Shown here piece by piece: positions 51,118 to 62,743 of a stretch of DNA of 64,000 bases. Every line of letters begins with the position of its first letter. The stretch's first letter is position 1. The stretch is from Syncephalis plumigaleata (taxonomy: Eukaryota; Zoopagomycota; Zoopagomycetes; Zoopagales; Piptocephalidaceae). The translations under genes and the position numbers were made by a program. The DNA lies in assembly GCA_025201365.1 (NCBI GenBank), contig JAIXMF010000009.1, positions 1 to 64,000 of the forward strand, given 5' to 3'. Below the pieces are notes generated by a model. It was not told the DNA's origin. It worked only from the letters and a program-made list of their open reading frames with translations, and ran no database searches.

Positions 51118-51935
51118 CGATAGCGATAACTATCATCATCAATTCTATAAGGTAGATGATACAAGTGTACTAGTATAGTTGGATATTGCCATGTCACATA
51201 CTTACAAGTAGCAATAAACTAGTATGGTAGATAAATTATGATGATAATGCTTACAATTGAGTGCATATGAGTAGCAACGAGTAAACAAATAGAATACACG
51301 ATAAACAATGTAATAAACAAACAGTAACTAGTAGAATGACTGACTTGTCACGAACTAGCAAGGAATGAGCAAGGAAGGGTGCATGAACACGTATGCCAGT
51401 TTATTCGAAGAAGCAGTGTATGCTTGTATGTGGTGAATAGAGTATGTAGATGGCAGTAAACAAATGAAAATACAAATAAAAGCATGACGTAATGGTGGCA
51501 TACAAACAGAGGACGGAAGAGAGTGGTAAAAGTAAAAGGTACATATTACAGTGAGAGCAGTAAACGCTTAAACATTGATAAATAAGCAGGACAGTGATAG
51601 AGAACAAAGGACTAGAACGAGCAACAAACAAGGCTTATTGGTATAGAAATAATAACGACAAGTGAGCATGTAGATAGTTTAGAGGAAGAGGAAAACAAAG
51701 AGATCAATGAAAGTCATAGAGATAGTATGACAGAATAGCTGCTATTGGAAATGTGTATGTTAAAGTGAAAGATGGAGTAAGTGGAATGTGAATGACACGA
51801 AGAAGACGCGTATTACTGAGAAAGTAAATAGGTAAATAGAAGAAAAAGGAATAACTAGCATATAGTTAAGAGGAAGTAGACGTGTATTGTTTACTGACAA
51901 GTGGAATGTAGTTGACACAAATAAGTGTGTTATTG
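51118..51935. repeat. Third, partial copy of the kinase-flank repeat
   Basis: 51118-51190 matches the reverse complement of block R2 (41413-41500). 51290-51935 matches 42065-42690 in the same orientation, at visibly lower identity than between the two long arms. The kinase exons and the RRM fragment are absent, so the copied unit need not contain the gene. Confidence 0.75.
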
Positions 51936-52142
51936 TTTAGTGACGAGGGAAATGACAGGGAAATAGATACTTAGAAATGGATTAGTAAATCATTAATGAC
52001 ATTAGACGCTAATAATAAATACGTCTTGTGCGTGCTTTGAAGCTTTCGTATAAAGTGGTTGACGTATTCTTCCGCTACCAAGAATTGTGTGGCGCTGTTT
52101 CGCGTGTAGAATATGTTCACCACTTTTTGGATCCGATATTCA

Positions 52143-52721
52143 TCATGGGAAGAGCTGAGCGTATTTCATCATAAAGTTTCTGACGATATTCGTGACATAG
52201 ATGGCTTTAAGGACTGGAGGATGCTTTGGTGCTTTGGGCCGCCAAATTACTTCGCGGGAGATTTTTCTTCTTATCGCTGCATCTGACACTACTCTGTTAG
52301 CGAGTATTTCTGCGTAGGTCGTTGCTGTGATGGCTGGTGTACCATTAGCCGTTTGGTTTAGCATCGCTCGTATTGGCTAGTGGTTAGTTAGCTTGGGCTG
52401 CTTGAAGGCTTCCGCTAATTTCTTACCTACAATCGTCATAAGTTTTGTCATGTCTACGATTCTTGCTCTTGCTCCGGTTATCGGCTCACACAAATTACGT
52501 AGCTGGCCAAAGGCCTTTTTGATTTTCTTTGTAAGTGAATTGCTAATTTGCTCGTCGATCATCTTTTGAACCTTTTCCTCCATAAACGTGTCGTACATGT
52601 TGAGAGAGCGTGGGTTCATTAAGGAATCGTTGTGCTCTTCGTAGGTGTTCCTCGCGTATCGCATAGAGGTGTCTTCGTCACCAGAGTTGCTTTCCGGAAT
52701 TGTGCTCTCGAAGAGAGACAT
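52143..52721 (-). other. Coding-like stretch, unknown, possibly part of a mobile element
   Basis: From an ATG at 52721 the minus strand encodes MSLFESTIPESNSGDEDTSM and a helical, charged sequence with FMEEKVQKMIDEQISNSLTK. Further on it reads TYAEILANRVVSDAAIRRKI and PVLKAIYVTNIVRNFMMKYA, a style seen in nucleic-acid-binding proteins of mobile elements. It faces away from the intronless ORF at 53037, with about 300 bases between their starts. I cannot name a family, and it may not be intact. Confidence 0.4.
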
Positions 52722-53036
52722 GTTCTGGACACAATGTTGGTTTCAGTTCATGCCTTCGTTAGTGACATACATGGAGCGTTCTTGATGATGAAATATCTGC
52801 GTGAGGGTGTCAGATAACGCCATTTTTTGTCCAGGTTCGAAATAACGTCATGGAATACGACTAGCATATTCATTTACACTTCTTCATACTCATCTATATA
52901 AGGTTATAATTTATTTTATTCTATGTCCACTCTATCGTGCTTTCTAAGTGAAGGCCAATCATGTAAGTGCTTTATACTTTTTTGTAATCATTTATTTCTA
53001 ATACCATCTGGAATTAATCTTACTATAAACAGCACA

Positions 53037-54530
53037 ATGACATCTGAACTTACTTGTAAAGTATGCGGCTGCACAATCGGCAAACGTAGCACCTCTCTTA
53101 TGTGCAAAAAATGTTCCGACAAAGCCAGGCGCCGTAGAAGAGCTGCTAAAGATGTACAAGGGATTGATGAGCAGAAGCATTTCAAATCCAGAAAGCTTTT
53201 TTATGCCTCAGAAATGAATTATGGTAAAGCTATGAAAGAAGGGCTGAGCATGAATTTGGGATCGATCGCGCAATACCAGGATGACCGCGTCGAAATGATG
53301 GAAGCCATGAAGCTTTCTCCTATCTCAATAACCGATTCGCAGAATAATGGCGCCATAGTTTTTGTCGATAAACACAACGCGACTAAGCTAAAGGAGATTG
53401 CACATAAAATACATCATGTTGAAGAGATTGCGCCACCGTCTCCACCAAATCATCCCACACCAAGAAGATATATCGGTAATCCTTGCTTTGACAAAATTTT
53501 ACAGTCCAGTAGATACAAGGCCGTAAAGGATATTGAGTGGAGAGAATTTGACAACGACATATCCGCTTCCTTTAACGTTAGCTGGGAACGAAAGAAAGCC
53601 ATGAAAGTTGCCATTCCTGCGCTGTTTTCTGGAGCGTTATTAGTAGAGGATCATCAGCTACTCTATATCACTTGTGTCGAAGCTTATTGTAGGTCTGCAC
53701 ACATAGATGTTCACTGTGAACATTACATTGGTGCAGAATCCACTCAATCGGATCCGGAAATATCGTACAATAAACACGATTCGTATAATGGCGTTTGTAT
53801 CAAGGCAGCACATGAGTACAATACGGCACATATCAGAATAGGTTTACAGACATCAAATTTATTGGTGGTCGGTTCCATTAGAGTTGATGTAGAGGACAAA
53901 GCAAGCCTTGGAATAGCAAACAACATTTTTAAACCAACAAAGTACACTCGATTGTTTTTTGACCCTAGAAGCATTCAAAAGGCAGAGCAGTTTGTTAAAG
54001 ATAACATAACTGAAATACAAGGTGCCTATGATTATGCTCGCCTTCGTCAACTCCGGTCAAAATTTGATGAAGAATCAACATACTATATGTGTCGGGCTGC
54101 AGCAGATGGCTTTCTGGCTCATCAGAATTGGCCAATAACGATCTGGACGTATGCCAATGTTGAAACCAAAAGTGGCAAAGCAAGTTCGACAAAAATAGCA
54201 TCTTCTTTATTTATCAAAGTCGCAACATGCGTCTTTGAGCAGAAATTACTCTCTCGTGAAACAGTAGAACAAATTCATGATAGAATGGAAACAGCAGCAA
54301 GCAATATAAAAAAAGGAATCATTCAAAGAATACTTGAGTTATTTGGTGAAGAGACCGAAATGCCTATAATCCTAAACAAAAATCTATGCCGTTTGCTTAA
54401 AGAGTTGGCTTGTTCGATGCAGCAAGAAATTAGTGTGGAAAACATAAAAAGAACACCATATTTAGTAGAAGCATTAAAAAGTATCGCTGCAGACGAAAAG
54501 TGGTTGACCATTATGGGTCAGCCAGATTAA
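53037..54530 (+). CDS. Intronless ORF with an N-terminal Cys4 motif, unknown, likely foreign or element-borne
   Basis: The uninterrupted frame starts MTSELTCKVCGCTIGKRSTS. Cys pairs in CKVCGC and MCKKCSDKARRRRRAAK form a small zinc-ribbon-like motif with a very basic tail, as in nucleic-acid-binding proteins. The central and C-terminal parts (IPALFSGALLVEDHQLLYIT, WPITIWTYANVETKSG, LCRLLKELACSMQQEISVEN) match nothing I can recall. The frame stays open further upstream to 52923, but an apparent intron (about 52963-53031) in the leader makes the ATG at 53037 the better start. Unlike most neighbours of this size it lacks introns and frame breaks and prefers A/T-ending codons. It sits between a partial kinase-flank repeat and block R1. 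An element-borne gene or a transferred gene are both possible. Confidence 0.6.
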   Translation: MTSELTCKVCGCTIGKRSTSLMCKKCSDKARRRRRAAKDVQGIDEQKHFKSRKLFYASEMNYGKAMKEGLSMNLGSIAQYQDDRVEMMEAMKLSPISITDSQNNGAIVFVDKHNATKLKEIAHKIHHVEEIAPPSPPNHPTPRRYIGNPCFDKILQSSRYKAVKDIEWREFDNDISASFNVSWERKKAMKVAIPALFSGALLVEDHQLLYITCVEAYCRSAHIDVHCEHYIGAESTQSDPEISYNKHDSYNGVCIKAAHEYNTAHIRIGLQTSNLLVVGSIRVDVEDKASLGIANNIFKPTKYTRLFFDPRSIQKAEQFVKDNITEIQGAYDYARLRQLRSKFDEESTYYMCRAAADGFLAHQNWPITIWTYANVETKSGKASSTKIASSLFIKVATCVFEQKLLSRETVEQIHDRMETAASNIKKGIIQRILELFGEETEMPIILNKNLCRLLKELACSMQQEISVENIKRTPYLVEALKSIAADEKWLTIMGQPD

Positions 54531-54647
54531 TCGGGGGCGTATGCGACCGATAATCCTCGCTGTAAATATCAGTTAGTAATTAGTATAAGTATCAGTACCT
54601 TTAGTTTCAATAAACATTATTATCTCAGTGAAGATTCTGTGTGCAAA

Positions 54648-55140
54648 CATTGTTTCTCCAACTGATTAACATTGTTAGTCATTAATTTTTGTTCTTATTA
54701 GTAAGCACTGCGTAATAGTTAGCATCATTATCGTTGTCATTATGTGGGTATGCAATCACCCATTAACAGATGCTTTGTTCTTTGTTTAGTATTCGCCCTA
54801 TGTTATTCACCACAATGCGAATGTCATTAAGACCACATCAAACAATGCTTTGCATAACTAGAATTTACCTTGCACTGAGAATGTATCTGCTAATAACAAT
54901 AATAATGGTACATCTAGCTTATTTTAATGCATATGTGTCTAGTGTATTTTGTATTCTGGCTACTTGAATTAACATATGATGTTTAAACATTTGCAAAGCA
55001 ACATCTACAATCAGTGAAATGTTACTACGGTTAGCTACGTTACGTGCTCTAATAGATACGCTACAATATAGGATATATATAAATTTATTAATAAGTTCAC
55101 TCAAATTGTTTTAATACGGTGAATATCTTTACGTACACGC
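54648..55140. repeat. Second copies of repeat blocks R1 and R0
   Basis: 54648-54745 resembles 41265-41360 and 55104-55137 resembles 41228-41260, in the same orientation but in swapped order and with some 360 bases between them. The rest of this stretch and the bases up to the next gene hold no supported gene. Confidence 0.5.
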
Positions 55141-55372
55141 AGTCTATTATAGACATGTATACTTGTGTATATTGCATTTTTACTGGATCTTTATAATGTA
55201 ATCAACGTATTTTTATAATTCATATTAAACATTTAGCATAATTGTAAACAGTGTTAAAATAATATAGGAATAGAGCAATGGTTACACACTTTACAATAAA
55301 CATAGCTTTAATAATATTGGATAATTCATATGCAATAGACAAGTTAATAAAGGATAAGTGGTGGTTGTTGGA

Positions 55373-58300
55373 CTAGACAGAAAAGTCCAATAAGAATAGG
55401 AATTCCGGTGCTCGCATCTCCCACACGATGACGTGTGCGGCCGAGGTCCAGAAACGACGATTGGCCGCGGGTCGCAATGGGAATGGGCCTCGTCGATGTC
55501 CCGTAATACCATCGATCAGCTCGTATTCCATGCCATAGTCTTGATGTTCCTGTGGTGGCAGTACTGACTCCGTATGCTTATCGTTGTTACTATTACTGTT
55601 GTTGTTGTTGTTGTTGTTAAGACCAGGATGAATTGCCTCTCCCCAATGGAGTAGGCCAATGACTGGTTCTGGCGGGTAAGAGGGACCACCACCGCGCGAG
55701 AACTGCGGCGTATAAGCGTAGGCAATATCACGACCCGTATGCGCGCCAGTTAATGCCCAGCCATCGTCTTCGTGTAGGGCAATTAGATCGGATGCAGCGA
55801 TAACTCGAATATCGATAATACCGCCACGACAACATTCCCATAACAATTGACCGCGTCCCACCAAGTTGATCATACACAGCCAGGTGGGTTGATCGGGATC
55901 CGTGTACACGGGATGTATCAATATCCTGCCCATGCTAATGGCACGCGTACACAACATGTCGCCGGTAAGCCAATTGGGAGCACGTACTAGAGCATGTTCG
56001 CCTTGTCGTACCACTCGAATGGGATTAGTTTGCGTTGTGATTTGGGATGGTTTAGGTGTGGCAGTTGATCGTGGCACCTCCATAATCATATTCGTTGGAT
56101 GTATGATATTATCCTTAATGTTGATACCGGTATCTTCAGTCGTATTCGTTTCTGTATTCAATGCATCATTATTGCATTCGGCGGTCGTTTCCACAATACT
56201 ACCGATAATGTTATCATCGATATTGGTTGATTCAATGCTAAATTCGGCTACATTATCTTCATCTGTTATAATGATTGTTTCATCAGCAATAGAATCATCT
56301 CCCGTTTGTATATATACTGCTGTTGCCGCTAAAGAATTGTCTATTGCCGTGTTCATTTCATGCTGTTCCAATGATTCATGTCCATCAGCTAGGGAAGGTT
56401 CATCCGTTGACAATTCTACCATTAAGCTGCTAGTAAACGTTGAGGTTGATTCGTCAGCTTGTACATCTACCGATGCTACCGGTTCCTGTAAAGCTTGACG
56501 TATTTGTTCAAATGTCTATAGTGTATATGCGCGTTAGCGTTATTAATTAAAATAAACTAGTTTACATGATCGTATCATACCTGGCAATTGTTTTGCTCGT
56601 GTGTACCGGCAGGCTGAGCGGTAATCTCCACGTATTCGTACTTTAGCAGTGTGTTGACCATATCGCATTTGAACACAAAAATACGTCGTTTACTAGACTC
56701 GCTCGAGTTATCACTGCATAATGACGAGGTTTCCGCACGTTCTAGATGGCATGCCTGATTAACACCGAACAACGAATAGACTCGGAATCCGTTGCTTGTT
56801 GGCTCGCGTAAATCGTAGACCACACGTTTTGCCGATCCCTCCATGTCCATCGTTCGATGTCGTGTAGCCAATAACCAGCCGTCGCGTAGCTCTTGACCGC
56901 TCACGTAGGGCAGGGTGATCGCATTACCATTGTCGTTGTCTATCAAGGCCGCCACCGACCAAACGCACGTGGTAGGCTGTACTCCATCGGTGGCACTCGT
57001 CATGTTCATATCCGTGGCGCCCATCAACTCCTCAAGAGTGGCGCTTGCTTTACGTGTTCTCGTAATTGCATGATAGGTAATGGCGATGAATTGATCATCC
57101 AGCAAGATTTCATCAATACTAATCGGAGTATCGGCATCCATGAATAGTTCAATGGGAGTATAGGCCGTTTGATAGCCGATATCCAGGGTGGGCACGTAAT
57201 AAAACTTATCGGGCGTAATGGGTCCCTCCATGAAATCGTCCTGGTCCAACGATGCGATCGCCCTTGTATGGAACGAGTGTCGCGCTCGAGAAGCTGTCTG
57301 TGCCAATAGAGCACGTCGTGACATGCTATGCTGCGAGTGACTACGTCGACCGAAGCCACGCGTGTGTCGATCCTCCCAGTCGGACTCGACATCGGCATCG
57401 TCAGTATCGTCGTCATGTAAGCGCATCCTCTCTAGCGGTGATACAGGCAGATTGGTCGACTCCATACCAGGTTTGCGTCGTCTAAGCGGTGGAATTCGCG
57501 TATTCTCCGATTGCGTATGGTCCATATCGCTATCACTCCAATCATCTGCTCCTGTATTCGCGGTGAATGCCGGACGAGTATGACTGGCCGATGGCCTCGA
57601 TGTGGTACGACCCACTCTAATGATGAAACCCCATACGTTGCTTAGTAATACCTCCACCGACATGTTCGGCTCCTCTATGCTAGCCTTCTCGCGGGGTGAA
57701 GTTGGAGAAATGTTGCCGGATAACTCGGTTGCAATACCGTTGGCCAGCGACGACGTATCATTGAAATGATCGTTATCCATCGACGGTATACAAATGGTAC
57801 GACTATTATTCTGTCCTCGGCACCAATTCGCCTCCAATTGTTGTCTACGCTGATAAACGTGGAACCATTCGTCGTCCATATTGTAATAGAGTTGCGTGTT
57901 CAACTTGCCCTTGACAAGTATATTTCGCTGACGTTGTAGTAGTAGGGCGGCCTTGCACCAACGCAACCAATCGATTTCATCGTCATTAAGCGGGAAATGC
58001 GCTATATACGACTGCTTCCAACGGTGGTCGTCTCGACTAATGGTTTGATAGAGTTCTCGGCAAGTTCGAGCAAACGACACCGACATATAGTCCACCGAGA
58101 AATGCGCTACACGAGCGAGAATCGACAATGGTAGGGATCTGCTATGCCACGCGGCCACCTTCTCCTGCCATGGATTGGCCTTTTTGGCGGTGTCACGCTT
58201 CCTACTGATATTAGCGCGTCCCGGCAAGGAGAATCGATCCTCGCTGTAGGAGCGTCCACCTTCGTCGGATGTATGACTAAATATCGATATACCCGGTGAT

Positions 58301-59277
58301 ACTGGACCGTAATTGTTAACTAATAGTCCGTGAATGGATGTACTACCGGGAACAGCTAGTCGATTCGTCGAACCTTCCGATAGAGATGCGGTCATTGCTG
58401 TAGTCGTACCACTAGTGGCAATGTCCAACAATGCCGATTCCTGTACTGAGATAAGTACCGGTGCTGTATCCGTTCTTTCTACAACCATATCAGATGATAA
58501 TTCTCCTTCTTCTTCTTTAACTGTATCTGGATCATATACATCCACTTGTAAATTTAATTCGGGTATATCTGTCGTGGTAATAGTATCATTGGTAATGTCA
58601 ATAGTATCCACGTCTTCCAATTCAACTGTATCATTTATATCTACACCGGTAGTTACTTTAGTGTATTCTGCAGTTGCTGTTGTATTAGCTGTTGTAGCAC
58701 AATCATTTGTATTCTCCTCTTGAATTGCCATGGCTGGTATGACATCTGCTGTACTTTCCTTTGCAATCGTTACGTTAACATCGATTTTTGTGTCGCATGT
58801 AGAAATAGCAGGCGATGCAGGTGGTGATAATGGCAATGGTAAGTACAACCATACTGGTTCATTCATTGTATCATTAGTAGATGTAGTAATTGTTGTTGTT
58901 ATTGCTGTTGTTATAGATGATTCATCTAATGTCGATAATTCGGTGATAGATGCAACTGGTGACAACATGACATCCTGTACAGGATCATTAATAGTTGTCT
59001 CGGGTAATGACTCGGTACAGGATGGTGGTAATGCTTCCTTACACTCGGTTACAAGTTCATTGTCGCTTGTATCGTTATCATCACTCATCACGATGACTGG
59101 TTGTGATGGTGGTGTTCGAGCATTAGGAATTACCGCCGGTTCTGGCTCCAAAACAAATGACACGTCATTCTGTTTATTATCAACTATCGTTGATTCTACT
59201 AATGTCGTCTCTTGTTCACTACTGACCATCATCGCTTCAGCAGGTATGACCGATTCCTCCAAGAAGTTATCCGACAT
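55373..59277 (-). CDS. F-box protein 2, large, with acidic N-terminal region and propeller-like C-terminus
   Basis: The start MSDNFLEESVIPAEAMMVSS opens a Thr/Asp/Glu-rich region of about 350 residues that looks disordered. The F-box follows, LPLSILARVAHFSVDYMSVS with FARTCRELYQTI, and then the linker typical of F-box/WD proteins: WKQSYIAHFPLNDDEIDWLR and VYQRRQQLEANWCRGQ. The rest is rich in beta strands (WSVAALIDNDNGNAITLPYV, YDLREPTSNGFRVYSLFG). A single intron at about 56516-56580 joins 900 codons to a last exon with a second acidic stretch, a poly-Asn run and YELIDGITGHRRGPFPLRP. That part resembles RHRIIDAITGKVHCLIEV in F-box protein 3. The likely role is substrate adaptor of an SCF ubiquitin ligase; the target is unknown. 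About 1,265 residues in all. Confidence 0.75.
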
Positions 59278-60346
59278 ATTATGCGATAATCTTTTTATAA
59301 CTCCGTTTTATGCTGATAATGAACAATGAACAATAATGATGCCAACTGGTGGTGTAACAGGTCAAGGGCTTCTTAGCTATACACAGCACGACCGTATCAA
59401 ATGAAAACCTATAACAATGGCGTCGATGGCAAGTGAGACTGCGTTGTTGCAAAGAGTATAAGTGGAGAGAAATGAAGAGTTAAGAGGAAAGAGGAATAGG
59501 CTCGAGAGGATCAACGTTTAAGGACGCACGATAAATGGAATTGAACGGAATGGCTGCAACCATGTCACGCTGCACGTCATTGGATCAGCCGATTAGTGAG
59601 CGAGCAAGGAAGCAAGGAAGCAAGGAAGGACAAATGGATGAACGGACTATCGTCGTCAAAGGTAGGAAGTATACCAATGACACGATACTACTTTAGAATT
59701 CTTTTGCGTGGATGTGCATGTACGAATGTGTGCATACTTGTATGTACATGTGTGACTGCGCGCGTGTCGTTTTAACGTCGAGTCAAGCGATACAAGGCGT
59801 ACATCTCTCTGTCCGCATGTGTGTGTGTGTGTTATATATACATTCTATGATGCGAGTGTAACATAGCCGCGTGGCCATCACCATTCGATATCCCATGTGG
59901 AAACCGGCTGATATCAGTCTTCTTCTTTTTTAAACATGTATTCGACGTATTCTACTGGCTACTATTAATTCTAGAGTGCATATACCGTTCCAATATATAA
60001 TAAAGTTACCTACTTCTCATTGATCATTACAAAAATACGTGGATGTATGTATTATTCTAATTACTAACACGCTGAACGTTGCACATCAATAAAAATCATA
60101 TCATTATCTTGCTTTATTTGGCAGTGTATAGCATGTCGAATGTCGAACAATTTCGCAATGGAATCATGTGTAGATGTATTTACACGGGTAACTTGATTAA
60201 TGCAAAAAAGAACACATGTAAACATGCCATGAAATATACAAACGCAAAGAAATAGGGAGAGAGTGAGATATTTGTGCTATACAAACGAGTTACTGCATTG
60301 CAGAAACAATCCTTATCATTTCCTGTTAGATGGATGGTTAATACGA
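59278..60346. other. Spacer between F-box genes 2 and 3
   Basis: About 1.1 kb hold no supported gene. It must contain the promoter of F-box gene 2 and the 3' end of gene 3. An eight-base tandem repeat GCAAGGAA, about three and a half units, lies at 59602-59630, and a GT repeat with TATATATA at about 59818-59840. A reversed AATAAA is present near 60111. Confidence 0.5.
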
Positions 60347-62743
60347 TTAAGGAGTGAATAGTTGAGTGGTATCCAATATTACATATCGAAATTTCCTCTT
60401 TTTCGGTCGTAGTTGCCATAAAGCACTGACGAGTAGTTCGCGTGGACTCACACGTCCCTCTTCTATCGAGCGTGGCTGGGGAGCCCATCGCCTCGAATTG
60501 GTCGACACTTTATAGTCGTGCTCCGACATCGTATCAATGTCAGTTAAGACATGCCTAATCGATTCGTCAGCCTCATGACTTGCGGTGGAATCTAACGGGA
60601 CATCTGCATGTATGGGCTGTTGTAAGGAATTGACCGCTTTAATCCATAGACGCCACTTTAAATCATCCATGCGTGGTAGGGCCAGGCATATGTGAGTAGA
60701 GGAACAATGTGCCATTACAGATTTACGATAAGTAGTAGTCGATGCCGATCGTTTTATCGTCGACAACGAACAACATGTATAAAATGGTTCATGTCGTTGT
60801 TGACGCTTTCTTCCCTGGTTGTTATTGCTTCCACTCTCCTGGTCGGTGGTAATGGCTTGCTTAATATTTACATGATCGTTGTCGACTTCAATCAGGCAAT
60901 GTACCTTGCCTGTAATTGCATCGATAATCCTGTGTCGATACCTGTTCACTTCATCAATTTCAACGCCACACTGAAAACGACCGATAATAGGGTGTACTTG
61001 GGCATCCCCATAGATATTTGACCAAACGGTACGATACTCGTTGATGACACATCCATCCCGTAGACTCAGTACTTGCGTTATATTATTGTTGGTATACGCG
61101 ATAATAACTTGATGTTCAGCTATTACTTTAACAGTGTGATATTTCGTATAGTGCTGCCAGATGATACCGGGTTTTGGTTTACCGTTGATCGACGCCGCTT
61201 CCATTAGCGATCCATTGCAACGGGAATCGATCTCGAGAACAGCTAGCCAGCTTTTATCGCGACATTTACGCGACCACATATGAATGACCACTTGATTGGG
61301 ATTGCCACATGCCAGTTCCAATTCATTGAATAAATAGTGATTACCATGTCGTTGCGTAGCATTTTGATATGCCACCTTATTCTTATGTCTTTGCTGATTC
61401 ATCGTCATTCTTCTAATAATTGCTGCTTTCTGCGGACTGAATCTACCATGACGTATTACTTTATGGCTAATGGCATGTGCACCGCTGTTGCGATTGCTTA
61501 TGCCCCTCTGGAAACAGACAACTTGCCAGAAATAATGGCCGGGCGTGTTTTTCTCCTGCCACAATCGAAACACCTTTATACAGTTGGGATTGGCATCGAT
61601 AATAAGGTTTTGTTCACGTTGCAAACAAGTGTAATGATCCACTACACTAGCATCGCCCTCCTTCAAGATACTCGATTCATCTGTGCTATCCAGGTAGCAC
61701 GCACATAACTGAAATTTGTTTTGACTTTGTTGATCGAGATCCATCCAAATAAGCCATTCATTAGACATGCCTACAATAATGGCGTGTAGACTAACCAATA
61801 AAACCCTGCATGGATCCAATCTACCAGTTTGCCAGACACATATACACGTGGTGGTGCTGCTGAAACTACGTGGAATAACGGCCAGATGAGTGGAACTAGT
61901 CATTACTTGTTGGATATAGTTGAATTTCGACCATTGATACGGTAAATGTATATCAATTAAATGACAAGCATTTTGCGATGTAGTCGTACTCGTGCCGCTA
62001 CTACTCCTACTATTGCTGCTGCTGATACTTTTACCACTTATACTTCTACTACTGGAAATTCTGCCATAGCTGCTCATTCTGGCGTGTCCCATCGTAATGC
62101 CAGGTATCCCAATGGAGTTGTATTGATTTGCCACCGGGGCAATAAGCAATCGATGCTTGCCCTTGATTTCGAATAGTGTACCCCATGCAGCCGATGCCAA
62201 TGGTACTAGGTTGGAGCAACGTCCATGCAATGAGGTATTCAAACGTCCTACGTGACTTTTAACATATTGCTTGATCTGTGATAACATGGAGAAATCCTTA
62301 GGCTCGAACGCGCTCTCCATGCTAGAATTCGGCGTCAATGATACAATCGATGATGAGTGGCTTTCACTTGAACTGTGCACAGGGAAGTAAAGCTCGCGGG
62401 TTCGTAATAGACCATGCGTCCAATTCCTCTCGAGGAGTTCTCGCCATTGAAACGCCACTCGCCAGTGCTGATCCAATGGTTTGCAAGCGGTACCGTTTAA
62501 ATCCAAAGACAGCTCTAAATTGTAGCAAGCACCCATGGCCCATTGTAGCCATTCATCCTCCGGTTGACCGGCTACCGCTGGATATCGAGCATGGTAGAGG
62601 TTTTTCCAATAGACATCCTCCAGCACATTTGTCATTGCAATGCCCATCAGGCCATTCTTGCATAGTGCTTGCACTGATGATATATCAGCGGATTGTTGCG
62701 GTTGCTTGGAGAAACCAGAGAAATACTTGTTCAGCAAACTCAT
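60347..62743 (-). CDS. F-box-like protein 3, propeller-like C-terminus
   Basis: The first ATG in the frame gives MSLLNKYFSGFSKQPQQSAD; the frame is open for 13 further codons upstream without an ATG. A degenerate F-box (VQALCKNGLMGIAMTNVLED) is followed by the family block WKNLYHARYPAVAGQPEDEW and by WRVAFQWRELLERNWTHG. The remaining 650 residues are a strand-rich sequence without clear WD dipeptides (HLAVIPRSFSSTTTCICVWQ, VKVIAEHQVIIAYTNNNITQ, LLVSLHAIIVGMSNEWLIWM), which fits a divergent beta-propeller. No introns or frame breaks are seen over 800 codons. It lies tail-to-head with F-box gene 2 on the same strand, which points to an old tandem duplication. The function is inferred only from the F-box/linker block. 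Confidence 0.65.
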   Translation of the reverse strand: MSLLNKYFSGFSKQPQQSADISSVQALCKNGLMGIAMTNVLEDVYWKNLYHARYPAVAGQPEDEWLQWAMGACYNLELSLDLNGTACKPLDQHWRVAFQWRELLERNWTHGLLRTRELYFPVHSSSESHSSSIVSLTPNSSMESAFEPKDFSMLSQIKQYVKSHVGRLNTSLHGRCSNLVPLASAAWGTLFEIKGKHRLLIAPVANQYNSIGIPGITMGHARMSSYGRISSSRSISGKSISSSNSRSSSGTSTTTSQNACHLIDIHLPYQWSKFNYIQQVMTSSTHLAVIPRSFSSTTTCICVWQTGRLDPCRVLLVSLHAIIVGMSNEWLIWMDLDQQSQNKFQLCACYLDSTDESSILKEGDASVVDHYTCLQREQNLIIDANPNCIKVFRLWQEKNTPGHYFWQVVCFQRGISNRNSGAHAISHKVIRHGRFSPQKAAIIRRMTMNQQRHKNKVAYQNATQRHGNHYLFNELELACGNPNQVVIHMWSRKCRDKSWLAVLEIDSRCNGSLMEAASINGKPKPGIIWQHYTKYHTVKVIAEHQVIIAYTNNNITQVLSLRDGCVINEYRTVWSNIYGDAQVHPIIGRFQCGVEIDEVNRYRHRIIDAITGKVHCLIEVDNDHVNIKQAITTDQESGSNNNQGRKRQQRHEPFYTCCSLSTIKRSASTTTYRKSVMAHCSSTHICLALPRMDDLKWRLWIKAVNSLQQPIHADVPLDSTASHEADESIRHVLTDIDTMSEHDYKVSTNSRRWAPQPRSIEEGRVSPRELLVSALWQLRPKKRKFRYVILDTTQLFTP

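Noticed and set aside
52923-53036. An earlier start for the intronless ORF
   Set aside because: A GTAAGT donor and CAG acceptor sit in this stretch and the codons look unlike the rest; the leader is better read as untranslated, with the start at 53037.
58334-59329. Two plus-strand frames of 129 and 199 codons
   Set aside because: They lie antisense to the acidic, Thr-rich part of F-box protein 2 and have a Val/Ser-rich shadow composition.
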